From Streptococcus himalayensis (GTDB lineage Bacteria > Bacillota > Bacilli > Lactobacillales > Streptococcaceae), in NCBI RefSeq assembly GCF_001708305.1, contig NZ_CP016953.1:2127501-2191500 (forward strand): DNA of 64,000 bases, read 5' to 3'. Position numbers and translations under genes: made by a program. Every line of letters begins with the position of its first letter. Position 1 is the first letter of the stretch. Shown piece after piece: positions 26,878 through 36,518 of this stretch. The notes beneath the pieces are model-generated. The model saw only the letters and a program-made list of their open reading frames with translations. It ran no database searches and was not told the DNA's origin.

Positions 26878-27324
26878 TCTCCCGTGACTAGAAAGCCATA
26901 ACCGCCCGTGAAAACAGGGTCTTGCACACCTGCTGTAAGCCCATTCATCTTCAATAGCTCCTAAAGACGCTTTCCGAACCTTGTTCAGGTTATGCTTTTT
27001 TTCCTTGACTACTACAACGAGCCTATATCGTATTCTAAATCCTCCATTCGAAACATGTTTATCAACTAGTTTACTTTTTAAATCTCCCACAAACTCGGAA
27101 ATCACTAGTTTTGGTGGTCTCAGCACTGGCATGTGAACATGATACCGGATTATATGCCCTTCTATGATTACTACTCCTTTATACAAGCATAGATGACGAA
27201 AAATTTCTATTAAATCTTGTCTAATTTTGGTAGTACATGAATTTTCTGCCATATTTCGGAGTAAAGATAATAGGATAGAACACATCCATTTAGTGTATGA
27301 TAAACTATAACTGCTTTTAGCCAT
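26878..27324 (-). pseudogene. Decayed IS200/IS605-family transposase (TnpA) remnant
   Basis: An open frame of about 150 codons. Its first two thirds match IS200-type Y1 transposases: SLSYTKW near the start, LYKGVVIIEGH, and the HUH-type motif His62-Val-His64. The region that should hold the catalytic tyrosine helix is absent and replaced by unrelated sequence, so it should be inactive. The frame reaches into the end of pepT on the other strand; the homologous part lies within about 27000-27324. No partner tnpB is present. Confidence 0.75.
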
Positions 27325-27393
27325 GTATTTTTCCTTTCTGTGTCTAATCTGAACAATTAGCGAAAAATAAATGAAAGCTAAAAGCCTTGTCAG

Positions 27394-27412
27394 CCACCAG
27401 CATAGCTGGTGG
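27394..27412. repeat. 19-bp palindrome, left flank of the IS1182-family element
   Basis: CCACCAGCATAGCTGGTGG, identical to the copy at 28952-28970. The two copies exactly abut the element's terminal inverted repeats. Confidence 0.85.
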
Positions 27413-28951
27413 TTCAGATTGAAGACAAAGTCCTAGAAATACTTGTTTCTGAGGGCTTTTTTTGATGTCAAGGAGTATAATAGAGGTAAGAAGAATGTGA
27501 GGTGTTGGCTATGTTTCACAAAGAAAATCCCGATTATAACCGTCGTCAAGTAGGCTTCTATACGCTTGAAGAGTTAGTTCCAAAGGACCACTTTCTGCGT
27601 CAGTTGGAGGAAACTGTCGACTTTTCTGTCATCTATGACTTGGTGGAGGATAGTTATTCCTCAGACAAGGGTCGTCCTAGCCTTGACCCTGTTATGCTGG
27701 TCAAAATCCCTCTGATTCAGTGCTTCTATGGCATTCGCTCCATGCGTCAGACCATCAAGGACATTGAGGTCAATGTTGCCTATCGTTGGTTTCTGGGCTT
27801 GAGTCTGGACGATAAGGTGCCTCATTTTACCACATACGGTAAAAACTACAGCCGTCGTTTCGCTGAAACAGAAGTGATCACGCGTATCTTCGAACATGTC
27901 CTCAATCTCTGTTTGACTGCTGGATTAGTGGATACAGATGAGATTTTCATCGACGGAACGCACATCAAAGCAGCTGCCAACAACCATAAATACAGACGAC
28001 AAGAGGTCGAGGCTCAAGCTAAATGGATGAGTGAACAACTCGAAAAAGAAATCGCACAAGATCGGGTAACACATGAAAAAAAGCCCTTAAAGCCCGCCGC
28101 AAAAGGCGAGGCTAACACTAAAAAGATGTCCACGACTGACCCTGATAGTGGTTGGTTTCATAAGGGGGAGCATAAGGAGGTTTTCGCTTATGCAGCACAG
28201 GTGGCTTGCGACAAACACGGTTGGGCATTAGCCTATACTGTTGAAGCAGGCAATGTCCATGATAGTCAAGCTTTCCCTGCTTTCGCAAAGCTAGAACCGT
28301 TTCACCCCAACTATATCATCGCTGACTCTGGTTATAAAACTCCCAGTATTGCCAAATGTCTACTGGATCAGCATATCACACCTGTCTTTCCCTACACCAG
28401 ACCTCGTGGCAAGAAGGGCATGTTACGACCGAATGATTTCATTTATGACGAGCATTATGACGTCTACCTCTGCCCTGAAAACCAAGTCTTGTCTTACAGC
28501 ACTACCAACCGTTCTGGCTATCGAGAATACAAGAGTGACCCTAAGACTTGTGCAACCTGTCCACTCCTAAAGAGTTGTACTGAAAGTAAGACCAAGCAGA
28601 AGCTAGTCACCAGACATATCTGGAAAGGTTACATGGAGATTTGTGAAGAGATTCGCCACCAAAGAGGGATGAAAGAGCGATATCAGCACCGAAAGGAGAC
28701 GATAGAGCGACTCTTTGGGACGGCTAAAGAATACCATAATCTCCGCTATACAAGAGAAATTGGTAAGCCCAAAATGCGAGATAAAGTTGGGCTGACTTTG
28801 GCGTGCCTTAATCTCAAAAAACTGGTGAAAATGAGGGCAGGAAGGCCTTTTTATGTTGCCCTAATCTACTCTTTTAGACTACTTTTTTCAAAAATAACAC
28901 AGCAAACAAAAAGACAAACTAGTTTAAGGGCTAGTTTGTCTTCAGTCTGAG
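27413..28951 (+). mobile_element. IS1182-family insertion sequence flanked by palindromes
   Basis: 1539 bp. The ends are inverted repeats TTCAGATTGAAGACAAAG at the left and CTCAGACTGAAGACAAAC at the right (15 of 18 matching). One intact transposase fills it. Identical 19-bp palindromes sit immediately outside both ends. Either they are a duplicated palindromic target, as reported for this family, or they are subterminal parts of the element. Confidence 0.8.
27511..28950 (+). CDS. IS1182-family transposase
   Basis: 479 aa from ATG 27511 (GAGG 8 bases upstream). N-terminal DUF772-type region with SLDPVMLVKIPLIQCFYGIRS, catalytic-type IFIDGTHIKAAANNHKY, IIADSGYKTPSI, a Cys cluster CATCPLLKSC, and C-terminal ETIERLFGTAKEYHNLRYT. 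No interruption is seen, so the element may be active. Confidence 0.93.
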   Translation: MFHKENPDYNRRQVGFYTLEELVPKDHFLRQLEETVDFSVIYDLVEDSYSSDKGRPSLDPVMLVKIPLIQCFYGIRSMRQTIKDIEVNVAYRWFLGLSLDDKVPHFTTYGKNYSRRFAETEVITRIFEHVLNLCLTAGLVDTDEIFIDGTHIKAAANNHKYRRQEVEAQAKWMSEQLEKEIAQDRVTHEKKPLKPAAKGEANTKKMSTTDPDSGWFHKGEHKEVFAYAAQVACDKHGWALAYTVEAGNVHDSQAFPAFAKLEPFHPNYIIADSGYKTPSIAKCLLDQHITPVFPYTRPRGKKGMLRPNDFIYDEHYDVYLCPENQVLSYSTTNRSGYREYKSDPKTCATCPLLKSCTESKTKQKLVTRHIWKGYMEICEEIRHQRGMKERYQHRKETIERLFGTAKEYHNLRYTREIGKPKMRDKVGLTLACLNLKKLVKMRAGRPFYVALIYSFRLLFSKITQQTKRQTSLRASLSSV

Positions 28952-28970
28952 CCACCAGCATAGCTGGTGG
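28952..28970. repeat. 19-bp palindrome, right flank of the IS1182-family element
   Basis: CCACCAGCATAGCTGGTGG. Ignoring the ISL3 inserted 7 bases later, it was followed by a long pyrimidine/T run, so the original target looks like a terminator hairpin. Confidence 0.85.
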
Positions 28971-29101
28971 TTTTCTTGGCTCTATAATATCTGTAGTGGG
29001 TAAATCCACTGTGGAAATTATGGAGCCTTTTTCAGTGTAGAAAAAAAGTCCCATATGACCTATAATGAAAAGCGATAAAACCATCATTTAGAAAGACTCA
29101 T

Positions 29102-30410
29102 ATGGAACAACTAAATCTTATCACAAATTTTCTCAAAATGAAAGACAAAAATATCACGATTACTAATGAATGCGACATGGGAACTCACTTAGAACTCCAC
29201 GGTCACTTGGATTACACAGCCCCTAAATGCCCTTCCTGCAAGGGACAAATGGCTAAGTATGACTTCCAGAAAGCCTCTAAAATCCCCTACTTAGAAACTG
29301 CTGGCTACCCGCTACTTATCCGCCTTCGAAAGCGTCGTTTCAAGTGCAAAGACTGTGGGAAAATAGCGGTCGCTGAAACTCCTATTGTTAAGAAGAACCA
29401 TCAAATCTCTGTCGCTGTCAACCAGAAAATCGCACAATTACTCATCGAAAAGCAAGCAATGACACATATCGCACATAGACTTTCCATTTCAACATCTACA
29501 GTTATTCGAAAACTCAATGAGTTTAAGTTTGAAACGGATTGGGCTAAGCTTCCAGAAGTCATGTCCTGGGATGAGTATGCCTTCAAGAAAGGGAAAATGA
29601 GCTTTATCGCTCAAGATTTTGACACAAATAACATCATCGCTATCCTTGATGGAAGAACGCAAGCAACCATCCGAAACCACTTTCTACGATACCCTAGACA
29701 GGTCAGAAACCGCGTTAAATTCATCACTATGGACATGTTTAGCCCCTACTATAAATTGGCTAAACCCTTCGCCCTCCAATTTCTAAGCTCAGGCTGAAAC
29801 AGTCTATTCCCAGACTGTTTCACTCCCACATGCCAAAATCGTGCTGGATCGCTTCCACATTGTGCAACATCTCAGCCGTGCTATGAACCGTGTCCGCATA
29901 CAAATCATGAATCAATTCGATAGAAAATCTCTTGAGTATCGAGCCTTGAAACGCTACTGGAAATTGATACAACAGGATAGCCGTAAACTCAGTGACAAGC
30001 GGTTCTATCGCCCTACTTTTCGCATGCACTTAACCAACCAGGAGATTGTCGCTAAACTGCTCGGCTATTCTCAAGAACTGAGAGAACACTACGAGCTCTA
30101 TCAACTACTGCTTTTTCACTTCCAGGAGAAGCAAGCTGACCAATTTTTTGGACTTATCCAAGACGCTCGGCAGACTGTCAACCCGATTTTCCAGACCGTA
30201 TTTAATACCTTTTTGAAGGACAAGGATAAGATTCTCAACGCCATGGAATTGCCTTACTCAAATGCCAAACTTGAGGAGACGAATAATCTCATCAAAGTCA
30301 TCAAGCGTAATGCCTTTGGATTTCGGAACTTTGAAAACTTCAAAAAGCGGATTTTGATTGCCTTAAACATCAAAAAAGAGAAGACCAAGTTGGTCCTCTC
30401 TAGATGTTAG
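29102..30410 (+). pseudogene. ISL3-family transposase broken by a 51-bp insertion
   Basis: The first 231 codons (29102-29797) match copy 1 nearly residue for residue up to FSPYYKLAK, then run into foreign sequence and a stop. The rest of the transposase is open from 29841 to 30410, starting MLDRFHIVQHL. The net insertion is 51 bp, which keeps the phase but brings in stop codons. The split falls inside the DDE catalytic domain, so this copy should be inactive, though movable in trans by copy 1. Confidence 0.9.
29766..29829. repeat. Small hairpin-bearing insertion inside ISL3 copy 2
   Basis: About 64 bases replace 12 bases of copy 1. The core is the inverted repeat TGAAACAGTCT / AGACTGTTTCA around a six-base loop. 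The same arm (TGAAACAG/CTGTTTCA) occurs at 6631-6650. Confidence 0.75.
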
Positions 30411-30551
30411 CTGACATCTACCCACTACAGTTGACAAAGAGCCGTTTTCTTTTTTTCTTTCTGAGAAAAACTGACGGAAAGCCAGAACAAAAAGAATACC
30501 AAACTGATCCTCTCTCATTGCCCACTATAACTCTCCCCAGTTGACAAAGAT

Positions 30552-30585
30552 GAAAAAACTGTCCTCATCCAAGAACAGTTTTTCA
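30552..30585 (-). terminator. Terminator after the YrdC-domain gene
   Basis: AAAAACTGT / ACAGTTTTT stem with a 12-base loop and T runs on both strands, just downstream of the stop at 30593. Confidence 0.75.
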
Positions 30586-30592
30586 CCTAAGA

Positions 30593-31372
30593 TTAATAGT
30601 ATTCCCCTTGACGATAATCCCAAGATTGGAACGTATCAGACAAATGCATCATAATCTTGTCAATATCAAGACCCTTACGAATCACGACTGGACATGGAGA
30701 AACAGAACGTTTACCGCCTTGTTCTGGAACCAAATTGCCATCTTTATCGACCATAGATACCATCACGCCTTGCTCATATCGAGTTTCAATTGTCTTATCT
30801 GGCTGGATTGAGGCTACATAATCATCCGCTTCAATGACTAAGTCAACACTTGATTCAATGCGTTCACCAATGCCTTCTACCTTACCACGATTGCCCTTTC
30901 CAGATGGATTAGCAGATGAGGCATAGACCATTTTACCTTCTTCCCAAAGGCGGGCTGCCAACTGCTCCCCTGCTTTACCAAACTTAATGACAAAGCAACT
31001 GGTTCCACGGCTATCTGTCATCAATTCCTCACGGCCATCTCCATAGGCTTTGAGTTTTGCCATAGCCTCATCCTTCCACGGTAAGATACAACCAAGAAGA
31101 ATGTCCTCATCCCAATGATTTTGGTAAAAGGCCTCAATTTCTGGATTAAGCTGTGCTAATTCCCGGAGTTCATCCATACTACCGCACAGCACAACCCCTG
31201 GTTTGTTCCGATTGCGCTCCTTAGCTTCAAATTTTCGCTCTAGGCCAGCTCTATCGCTTGTCATAATAATGTAGCCTACCTTTGTAGGACAGACAATACA
31301 GCCACCTTGCCCCTGTAAAATGTCAAATCCTTCTTGTGAAAGTTCACCTGTCCATTGAATATGTTTTGTCAT
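30593..31372 (-). CDS. Sua5/YciO/YrdC-domain protein
   Basis: A 259-aa protein with the YrdC fold signature: CIVCPTKVGYIIM at the nucleotide site, KERNRNKPGVVLC, and SSANPSGKGNRGKVEGI near residues 155-170. The family includes TsaC/Sua5, which makes the threonylcarbamoyl-AMP intermediate of tRNA t6A modification, but shorter YciO-type members may do otherwise. It has a C-terminal extension of about 50 residues beyond the core, so I do not call it tsaC. It follows leuD by about 70 bases on the same strand and could be read through from the leu operon. Confidence 0.75.
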   Translation of the reverse strand: MTKHIQWTGELSQEGFDILQGQGGCIVCPTKVGYIIMTSDRAGLERKFEAKERNRNKPGVVLCGSMDELRELAQLNPEIEAFYQNHWDEDILLGCILPWKDEAMAKLKAYGDGREELMTDSRGTSCFVIKFGKAGEQLAARLWEEGKMVYASSANPSGKGNRGKVEGIGERIESSVDLVIEADDYVASIQPDKTIETRYEQGVMVSMVDKDGNLVPEQGGKRSVSPCPVVIRKGLDIDKIMMHLSDTFQSWDYRQGEYY

Positions 31373-31443
31373 GATTATTTCCTCTTTTCTTTTAGTGTTA
31401 TTTATATTTTATAAAAACGAATGCTCATTCAGCCTTTATTCTA

Positions 31444-32046
31444 CTATTTTTCATCCTCTCTCCAATACGCTGGTCGATTGCGTTCATAAGCTGCAATCAA
31501 GCCCTCGTATTGAAGGGTAATGCTAATATCATCCAAACCATTTAGGAGCTTGTACTTCCATTCGCTGTCAATATCAAAATGAAAATCGCCAATTGGTGAG
31601 ATAATCACCTGTTTTTCTAGGTCAACGGTCACCTCATCATCAGGGCTAAGCTTTGCCAATTTCTCCCGCACCTCTCGTGGCTGGACAATCGGCAACATGC
31701 CATTATTTAACTCATTGTTGTAATGAATATCCCCAAAAGAACCTGCAATAACAACCTTAAAACCATAGTCAGCTAAGGCCCAAGCTGCGTGTTCACGCGA
31801 CGAACCAGCTCCAAAATTGTCACCTGTCACCAAAATGGTCGCTTTGCGGTACTCCTCTTGATTAAAAATAAAATCCGGATTTTCCGTATAGGCATGATCT
31901 AGGTAGCGCCAAGCATACATCAAATACTTGCCAAAACCTTTTTTATCAATCAACTTCAAAAATTGCTTGGGTAGAATCTGATCCGTGTCAATATTGTCAT
32001 TCATCAGCGGAACAGTTGTTCCTGTATAAGTGGTGAATTTTTCCAT
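31444..32046 (-). CDS. leuD: 3-isopropylmalate dehydratase small subunit
   Basis: 200 aa, normal LeuD length. Begins [14 protein letters not shown] with [13 protein letters not shown], and has the swivel-domain motif [13 protein letters not shown]. It forms a heterodimer with LeuC to isomerise 2- to 3-isopropylmalate in leucine synthesis. ATG lies 2 bases after the leuC stop. Last gene of the leu cluster. Confidence 0.95.
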   Translation of the reverse strand: MEKFTTYTGTTVPLMNDNIDTDQILPKQFLKLIDKKGFGKYLMYAWRYLDHAYTENPDFIFNQEEYRKATILVTGDNFGAGSSREHAAWALADYGFKVVIAGSFGDIHYNNELNNGMLPIVQPREVREKLAKLSPDDEVTVDLEKQVIISPIGDFHFDIDSEWKYKLLNGLDDISITLQYEGLIAAYERNRPAYWREDEK

Positions 32047-32048
32047 TC

Positions 32049-33431
32049 TTACTCTACCTCCGCAAGCTGTCTCACATCCACAAAGTGCCCTGCAATCGCT
32101 GCCGCTGCTGCCATAGCAGGACTACACAAGTGCGTTTTCGCGCCAAATCCTTGCCGATCCTCAAAATTTCGATTGCTGGTCGAGGCACAATGAACCCCCT
32201 CAGGCACCTTGTCTGGATTCATCCCCAGACACATGGAACAGCCCGGATCTCGCCATTCAAAACCTGCCGCTAGGAAAATCTTATCCAAACCCAACTTTTC
32301 AGCTGCCCGCTTAACAGGTCGACTCCCTGGCACAACAATGGCTGTTAGGTTAGGCGCAATTTTTTTGCCCTTGACAAATTTGGCAGCTAGTATCAAATCG
32401 CTCAAGCGCGCATTGGTACAAGACCCAATGAAAATATACCCCAACTCAATCTCTTCAATCTTCTGACCAGGACGTATCCCCATATAATGATAGGCTCGTT
32501 CATCATTTATATCCTTAATCGCCGGAAATGGCTCATCAAAGGAAACCCCCATAGAAGGATTGGTCCCCCAAGTCACCATAGGAGCAAGAGCCGAAACATC
32601 CATGCAAATGACCTTATCATAAACAGCATCCTCATCTGAGACCAAGGTTCTCCAGTCTGCAATGGCAGCCTCAATGTCTGTTGGTGCATTAGCTGTTTTT
32701 CTAACATAGTCAAAGGTCGTTTGGTCAGGGTTCATCATGCCGATTTTGGAGCCAAATTCAATTGACATATTACAAATGGTCATGCGTTCTTCCATACTGA
32801 GTCGCTCGACTGCTTCTCCACGGTACTCCACCGCATAGCCGACACCGAGTCCAACACCATATTTGGCAATGAGAGCTAAAATAAAGTCCTTGGCATAGAC
32901 CCCTTTTTGCGGACGACCGATAAATTCAACCAAGAGTTTTTTGGGTTTAACCTGCCAAATGGTCTGAGTGGCAAAGACATGCTCAACTTCACTGGTTCCG
33001 ATACCGAATGCCAAAGCTCCAAAAGCACCATGGGTCGCTGTATGACTATCGCCACAAACAATGAATTTTCCTGGTTGGGTACGACCTGTTTCTGGTCCAA
33101 TCATGTGGACAATCCCCTGAAGTTCTGAACCGTGATCGGCACAATCAATGCCAAACTCACGAACATTATCAGCCAAAGTATCCATTTGCGCCTTTGAAAT
33201 CACATCACGAATGTCAAAAATATTAACAGTTGGCACATTATGATCAAAAGTGCCATAGGTCAAATCAGGTCTTCGCAAGTGTCTTCCTGCCTCACGTAAT
33301 CCTTGAAAAGCCTGAGGACTCGTCACTTCGTGGATATAATGTTGGTCTACATACATGAGCTGGGGCTGTCCTTCTTTGCCCGTAACGACATGGCGTTCCC
33401 AGACCTTATCTAAAATCGATTTCCCAGCCAT
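32049..33431 (-). CDS. leuC: 3-isopropylmalate dehydratase large subunit
   Basis: 460 aa from ATG 33431 (GGGAGG four bases upstream). Aconitase-family signature with iron-sulfur ligands: [14 protein letters not shown], then [13 protein letters not shown] and [11 protein letters not shown]. Works with LeuD. The start codon is one base after the stop of the DUF1294 gene, whose last codons supply the ribosome site. Confidence 0.95.
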   Translation of the reverse strand: MAGKSILDKVWERHVVTGKEGQPQLMYVDQHYIHEVTSPQAFQGLREAGRHLRRPDLTYGTFDHNVPTVNIFDIRDVISKAQMDTLADNVREFGIDCADHGSELQGIVHMIGPETGRTQPGKFIVCGDSHTATHGAFGALAFGIGTSEVEHVFATQTIWQVKPKKLLVEFIGRPQKGVYAKDFILALIAKYGVGLGVGYAVEYRGEAVERLSMEERMTICNMSIEFGSKIGMMNPDQTTFDYVRKTANAPTDIEAAIADWRTLVSDEDAVYDKVICMDVSALAPMVTWGTNPSMGVSFDEPFPAIKDINDERAYHYMGIRPGQKIEEIELGYIFIGSCTNARLSDLILAAKFVKGKKIAPNLTAIVVPGSRPVKRAAEKLGLDKIFLAAGFEWRDPGCSMCLGMNPDKVPEGVHCASTSNRNFEDRQGFGAKTHLCSPAMAAAAAIAGHFVDVRQLAEVE

Positions 33432-33432
33432 G

Positions 33433-33702
33433 CTACCTCCCAATCCAATAAATCAACACTCCGTCTATGATAAGACCCAGTAGCCAAGCTAATCGGAAAT
33501 ACCATTTTTTCGTCTTGTGGCGAAAACGAGTTCCACCTGCCCAAGCTCCTAGTCCACCACCCAAGATACTCATCCCCAATAAGGTCTTTTCGGAAATTCG
33601 ATAAGCTTGGTGTTCTGCCTTTTTCTTATCTATTCCATACGTCACAAAGACGACTAAATTCCAGACCATGAGGGTCATACTAATAATTTGTTTTCCTGTC
33701 AT
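33433..33702 (-). CDS. DUF1294 small membrane protein embedded in the leu operon
   Basis: 89 aa. Two hydrophobic segments at each end ([15 protein letters not shown] and [18 protein letters not shown]) flank the DUF1294 motif [19 protein letters not shown]. The ATG overlaps the leuB stop (ATGA) with no ribosome site of its own, so it depends on leuB translation. Its stop is one base before leuC. The tight fit argues for a real part of the operon. Function unknown; a role linked to branched-chain amino acids is only inference from position. Confidence 0.85.
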   Translation of the reverse strand: MTGKQIISMTLMVWNLVVFVTYGIDKKKAEHQAYRISEKTLLGMSILGGGLGAWAGGTRFRHKTKKWYFRLAWLLGLIIDGVLIYWIGR

Positions 33703-34733
33703 AAATGTTTAATGATTGCTTCTACCGCTTCAAAAGTAGAAGCATTTCCTCCTAAATCTTTGGTCACAATACCTGCTGCAAAGCTGGCTCCAACTGCTCC
33801 TTCTATTTTTCTGGCGACAAGTTCTTCTCCAAAACTCTCACGTAACATCATAGCCACCGATAAAATCATGCTGACGGGATTGGCAATGCCCATTCCTGCA
33901 ATGTCAGGAGCAGAGCCATGAATTGGCTCATAAAGACTAGCCCCTGTCCCATGACTGGCTGACGGCATCACCCCAAGAGTGCCGGATAAGACACTTGCTT
34001 CATCTGATAAAATATCTCCAAAGAGATTTTCCGTCACGAGCACATCAAAGCGAGCGGGATTGGTAATCATAAGCATGGCTGCACTATCAACCAATTGGTG
34101 TTCCAAGATGACCTCAGGGTAGTCTTTGGCAACCCTATCTGCTATTTTTCGCCATAATTTTGAGGTTGCAAGGACATTTTGTTTGTCAATGCTGGTTACT
34201 TTTTTCTTTCTCGTTTGGGCTAATTCAAAGGCCTGACGCATGATTCGCTCAATTTCCACAACATGGTACTCATTGACATCACGTGCCATTTCCTCTTCAA
34301 GCCTGTGTTCTCCAAAATAAATTCCTCCAGTCAACTCACGAACCACAACGAAATCCACATCTGCAATCCGTTCTTCCTTTAAGGGCGATAAGTGCTTCAG
34401 TGCAGGCCAAATCGTCACTGGACGAATGTTGGCATATAAACCGAGTTCCTTCCGTAGCAAGAGCAAGCCCTGTTCTGGTCGAATAGGAGCCTGATCATAC
34501 TGGGGACTTCCAATTGCAGCAAGGAGGACTGCATCTGCCTTCTGGCAAGCCTCTAAAGTAGCTGAGGGAAGCGGATGTCCTTCTGCATCGATTCCTGCAC
34601 CACCGAAGTTTTTCTCAATAATGTCATAGTCAAAAGAAAGGTGAGCTTTCACCGCATCAAGCACCTGCAATCCTGCCTGCATAATTTCAGGCCCAATACC
34701 GTCTCCAGCTAGGGCAACGATTGTTTTTTTCAT
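33699..34733 (-). CDS. leuB: 3-isopropylmalate dehydrogenase
   Basis: 344 aa. Isocitrate/isopropylmalate dehydrogenase family: ALAGDGIGPEI at the N-terminus, RELTGGIYFG for substrate/Mg2+, DKQNVLATSKLWR, and NLFGDILSDEAS near the metal site. Catalyses NAD-dependent oxidation and decarboxylation of 3-isopropylmalate. Fifteen bases after leuA, overlapping the DUF1294 gene downstream. Confidence 0.95.
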   Translation of the reverse strand: MKKTIVALAGDGIGPEIMQAGLQVLDAVKAHLSFDYDIIEKNFGGAGIDAEGHPLPSATLEACQKADAVLLAAIGSPQYDQAPIRPEQGLLLLRKELGLYANIRPVTIWPALKHLSPLKEERIADVDFVVVRELTGGIYFGEHRLEEEMARDVNEYHVVEIERIMRQAFELAQTRKKKVTSIDKQNVLATSKLWRKIADRVAKDYPEVILEHQLVDSAAMLMITNPARFDVLVTENLFGDILSDEASVLSGTLGVMPSASHGTGASLYEPIHGSAPDIAGMGIANPVSMILSVAMMLRESFGEELVARKIEGAVGASFAAGIVTKDLGGNASTFEAVEAIIKHL

Positions 34734-34747
34734 AGCACCCTCCTTGA

Positions 34748-36304
34748 CTACTCTAGCATATCGCGATAAGAAACACTTTGTCCAATACTGCCTTCATTTT
34801 CTTTTTGGACAAAGATGTTGGCATGGATATAAGCAATGGCACTCGCTTTCAAGACATCAAAATCCAGTCCTGAAGCATTGAAAATCGTTTCTGTTGCTTG
34901 ATTTTCTACCGTCACTAAAACACGCGCCTGCGAGTCAATACCGTCTGTCACGGCCTCAATATTATAAGACAAGAGCTTGACCTCTTGGTGGAAGAAGTCA
35001 TCAATCGCATTGAAAATGGCTTCGACACTTCCCTTACCAGTTGCTTGGCATTCTACCTCTTCTTTGTCTTCGTTGACAAGGCGAACAGTTGCCACCATAC
35101 TATCACCCTCTACAGCAAGTGTCAAGTCATCAAAATGGAACCCTTCTGGATTTTCTACCGTAACGCCTGCAATCAAGGCACGAATATCAGCATCAGTAAT
35201 TTCTTGTTTCTTATCAGCCAAAGCCTTAAATTTCGCAAACAATTCATTGATTTCTGCCTCATCAAAATCAAGGGCCAATTCTTTTAGTTTCTCGACAAAG
35301 GCATGGCGACCTGAGAGCTTTCCAAGTGGCAAACTATTACTCTTAACCCCGACCAATTCTGGTGTAATAATCTCATAGGTCAATGGATTTTTTAGTACAC
35401 CGTCTTGGTGAATACCAGACTCATGTGAGAAGGCATTGCCGCCAACCACAGCCTTATTTTTAGGAATGGCAATTCCAGAAAAACGAGATACCATTTCTGA
35501 TGTGTTAATCGTTTCATTCAGAACAATATCCGTTTCCACCTGATAATAGTCCGCACGAATATTGAGCGCAACGGCTACTTCCTCCAAGGCTGCATTTCCT
35601 GCCCGCTCACCAATACCATTAATCGTACCCTCCACACGACCAGCACCATGTTTAATAGCAGATAGGCTATTTGCCACCGCCATTCCCAAATCATCATGGC
35701 AATGAGGGCTGAAAATAATCTCACGATCTGATTTCACCTGTTCAATAAGATACTGGAAAATCTGACCATATTCTTCTGGTGTTGTGAAACCAACGGTATC
35801 TGGAATGTTAATGTAGGTCGCCCCTGCATCCACCGCTGTCTGAACCACTTCCAGCAGAAAATCCAATTCCGTCCGTGTTCCGTCCTCTGGTGAGAACTCG
35901 ACAATCTCGAATTTGGAACGTGCATAGCTGACATACTCTGTAATGGTCGCAAGAATTTCTTCCTTGGTCTTTTTCAGCTTGAATTCTCGGTGAATAGGAC
36001 TGGTTGCAATAAAGACATGAATCTGCGGATACTTGGCATCTTTTAGAGCCTCATAGCAGGCATCGATGTCTGATTTAACCAAACGGGCAAGACCGGTAAC
36101 AGCAGTTGTTTTCATCGCTTTTGCGATCTCTTTCACCGCTGTAAACGAATCTGGACTAGCTGCCGGAAAACCTGCTTCAATTGCTGAAACTCCCCATTTT
36201 TCCAATTGCTTGGCAATAGCAATCTTTTCTTTAATTGAAAAATTTACTCCTGGTGTTTGCTCTCCGTCACGAAGACTGGTATCAAGAAATTCAACCTTAC
36301 GCAT
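34748..36304 (-). CDS. leuA: 2-isopropylmalate synthase
   Basis: 518 aa, started at ATG 36304 behind GAGGAG; an 11-residue longer reading begins inside the attenuator and is rejected. N-terminal TIM barrel ([27 protein letters not shown]) and a C-terminal leucine-responsive regulatory domain. Joins acetyl-CoA and 2-ketoisovalerate, the first committed step of leucine synthesis. First gene of leuA-leuB-DUF1294-leuC-leuD and controlled by the leader peptide and attenuator upstream. Confidence 0.95.
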   Translation of the reverse strand: MRKVEFLDTSLRDGEQTPGVNFSIKEKIAIAKQLEKWGVSAIEAGFPAASPDSFTAVKEIAKAMKTTAVTGLARLVKSDIDACYEALKDAKYPQIHVFIATSPIHREFKLKKTKEEILATITEYVSYARSKFEIVEFSPEDGTRTELDFLLEVVQTAVDAGATYINIPDTVGFTTPEEYGQIFQYLIEQVKSDREIIFSPHCHDDLGMAVANSLSAIKHGAGRVEGTINGIGERAGNAALEEVAVALNIRADYYQVETDIVLNETINTSEMVSRFSGIAIPKNKAVVGGNAFSHESGIHQDGVLKNPLTYEIITPELVGVKSNSLPLGKLSGRHAFVEKLKELALDFDEAEINELFAKFKALADKKQEITDADIRALIAGVTVENPEGFHFDDLTLAVEGDSMVATVRLVNEDKEEVECQATGKGSVEAIFNAIDDFFHQEVKLLSYNIEAVTDGIDSQARVLVTVENQATETIFNASGLDFDVLKASAIAYIHANIFVQKENEGSIGQSVSYRDMLE

Positions 36305-36319
36305 CTCTACTCCTCTTTC

Positions 36320-36359
36320 CTTATAAAATAAAAACATCTCACTTGCTCAAGCGAGATGT
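36320..36359 (-). terminator. leu operon attenuator (intrinsic terminator)
   Basis: 12-bp stem ACATCTCGCTTG / CAAGTGAGATGT followed on the minus strand by TTTTTATTTTAT, 16 bases before leuA. With the leader peptide upstream this is a classic transcription attenuator. Confidence 0.85.
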
Positions 36360-36405
36360 GGTAACTCCCGCTTGGTAAGCCAAACAGGACTAATGCTTTT
36401 TTGCA

Positions 36406-36459
36406 CTAGCCCGAATACCACAACAACAATTCTGCTACAAAAATCTGTGCTGGCTTCAT
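36406..36459 (-). CDS. leuL: leu operon leader peptide (17 aa, three consecutive Leu)
   Basis: ATG 36459 follows AGGAGGG. The product is MKPAQIFVAELLLWYSG, with three adjacent TTG leucine codons next to the end. It is transcribed from the consensus promoter at 36490-36518 and lies upstream of the attenuator hairpin. Inferred role: ribosome stalling at the Leu codons when charged tRNA-Leu is scarce favours an antiterminator and lets transcription enter leuA. Confidence 0.88.
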   Translation of the reverse strand: MKPAQIFVAELLLWYSG

Positions 36460-36489
36460 GTTTGACCCTCCTGTGATGTAAGTAATAGT

Positions 36490-36518
36490 ATTTTACCATA
36501 GCAAAAAACCACTGTCAA
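36490..36518 (-). promoter_or_regulatory. leu operon promoter
   Basis: TTGACA (36513-36518) and TAAAAT (36490-36495) with a 17-base spacer, about 30 bases before the leader peptide. Confidence 0.85.

Larger units (their letters stand above)
28978..30443 (+). mobile_element. ISL3-family insertion sequence, copy 2 (transposase interrupted)
   Basis: 1466 bp, with the same ends as copy 1 (GGCTCTATAATATC left, TTGACAAAGAGCC right) but in the opposite orientation. It is flanked by a perfect 8-bp duplication GTTTTCTT (28970-28977 and 30444-30451). It is 51 bp longer than copy 1 because of a hairpin-containing insertion near 29766-29828. Confidence 0.93.

Noticed and set aside
26863..27010. Overlap of the IS200 remnant frame with the end of pepT as a real overlapping gene
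   Set aside because: The homology to IS200 transposases stops well before; the remaining open frame is chance.
27394..28970. CRISPR-like reading of the repeated palindromes
   Set aside because: Only two copies 1.5 kb apart, both exactly at the ends of an insertion sequence; no spacers or cas genes.
20481..30443. Composite transposon formed by the two ISL3 copies
   Set aside because: Each copy has its own different 8-bp target duplication, which shows two independent insertions.
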